From positions 1,839,223-1,903,222 of the forward strand of contig NZ_CP030139.2 of NCBI RefSeq assembly GCF_003846445.2: DNA of 64,000 nt, in the 5' to 3' direction. The notes under the pieces are model-generated. The model did no database searches and was not told the origin of the DNA. It saw nothing but the letters and a program-made list of their open reading frames with translations. This DNA comes from Synechococcus elongatus PCC 11801. GTDB lineage: Bacteria; Cyanobacteriota; Cyanobacteriia; Synechococcales; Synechococcaceae. Positions 63,475-64,000 of the stretch are shown piece after piece; the stretch's first letter is position 1; every line of letters starts with the position of its first letter. The position numbers and the translations under genes are program-made.

Positions 63475-64000
63475 TTAAAGTGCGGTCAGCCACTGCTGCA
63501 AGACCGGTGGCAAGGGCAGAACAATCAGGATGAGCATCAAGAGAGCAAAAAAGCCAATTCCGTCTCGGCGATCGTCCAGTTCACTGAGGTCATTGAGAGC
63601 TGGTTCATCAGCGACGGGCAGCAACAATAACAACAGTGCCCAGAGCAAGAGTTCCGATCGCACAAACGAAAGGGCGAGAACACAGAGGCGTGCTACCTGA
63701 CCAATGACAGCCCCTTGGCGTTGACCAAACATCGCATGGACGATATGGCCGCCATCTAGCTGACCCACAGGGATGAGATTCAAGGCGGTGACAATCAAAC
63801 CTAAGTAACCCGCGATCGCCACTGGATGCAGTTGCAGCGCTTGGCCCACATCGAGGCGATCGCCCAAGCTGAGATGGCTCACAATCCCCATCAAAATCGA
63901 GACACCAGGATCTAGAGCCGAAAAACTGAGCAGGCCCGATCGCTCAGGCATCGGCACCACCTGCGATTGTGTGAGCCCCCAAATCAACAGCGGCAGCGTG
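63475..64000 (-). CDS. M50 site-2 protease family protein, N-terminus cut by window edge
   Basis: 175 residues of the C-terminal part are visible; the frame is open at base 64000. The family motif NLIPVGQLDGGHI (third zinc ligand Asp) is present near the middle, followed by GQRQGAVIGQVARLCVLAL and three further hydrophobic segments. The HExxH helix should lie beyond the right edge. These proteases cut within the membrane; cyanobacterial and plastid EGY-like relatives affect photosynthetic membranes. It ends 8 bp before the glgX start, so the two may be co-transcribed. Confidence 0.85.
   Translation of the reverse strand, partial: TLPLLIWGLTQSQVVPMPERSGLLSFSALDPGVSILMGIVSHLSLGDRLDVGQALQLHPVAIAGYLGLIVTALNLIPVGQLDGGHIVHAMFGQRQGAVIGQVARLCVLALSFVRSELLLWALLLLLLPVADEPALNDLSELDDRRDGIGFFALLMLILIVLPLPPVLQQWLTAL

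Overview
The window looks like a chromosome segment of a unicellular cyanobacterium, most likely Synechococcus elongatus or a close relative. The reasons are the very high density of the octamer GCGATCGC (HIP1) on both strands, moderate GC content, densely packed short operons, and many cyanobacterium-specific families (DUF1400, DUF3082, DUF3122, DUF3134, DUF4336, DUF1997, PAP/fibrillin, ABA4-like, Npun_F0494-like and Npun_F5749-like). The species name is inferred from gene content and HIP1. No tRNA, rRNA, CRISPR array, prophage or insertion sequence was found.

Layout. 1-5 kb: left-edge Ca2+/H+ antiporter, DUF4336 protein, DUF1400 alpha/beta hydrolase and an aldo/keto reductase. 5.1-9.7 kb: a complete, tightly overlapping biotin operon bioF-bioK-bioC-bioD-bioA. 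9.67-11.3 kb: an AT-rich, HIP1-poor island with a Doc/AbrB-type toxin-antitoxin pair lying between the true 3' end of bioA and a diverged second copy of that end, followed by an orphan membrane protein. 11.3-16.1 kb: a lipoprotein gene and the pdhB-secD-secF-orf cluster. 16-23.4 kb: small membrane proteins, a two-domain kinase, a DNA alkyltransferase, a GT2-GtrA glycosyltransferase, ribD and a DUF3122 protein. 23.5-26.1 kb: NAD salvage (NMN adenylyltransferase-Nudix fusion and nicotinamide phosphoribosyltransferase). 26.1-38.5 kb: a TPR/GT-B double protein, maf, cobQ, aroC, era, a JAMM peptidase beside a MoeZ-type adenylyltransferase-rhodanese, and pgm. 38.5-44.2 kb: fibrillin, DUF3134, mraY, a 797-residue multi-receiver regulator with a degenerate GGDEF domain, and infC. 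44.3-52.6 kb: a GldA/F/G-like ABC system, a DegT aminotransferase, ispH. 52.8-61.1 kb: Xaa-Pro aminopeptidase with an orphan amino-acid-binding protein, ssb, a MacB/DevC-like permease, an ABC exporter and an AAA-less M41 peptidase. 61.2-64 kb: a truncated HAD hydrolase fragment, glgX and an edge-truncated M50 protease.

Most of the window is housekeeping: cofactors (biotin, riboflavin, NAD, cobalamin, molybdopterin-type sulfur transfer), isoprenoids, chorismate, glycogen (pgm, glgX), cell wall (mraY) and protein export (secDF). The parts that depart from routine are the island bounded by the bioA repeat, the JAMM-MoeZ pair, the regulator that keeps a c-di-GMP I-site after losing its catalytic motif, the duplicated TPR-glycosyltransferase, and the gene-remnant junction downstream of glgX.
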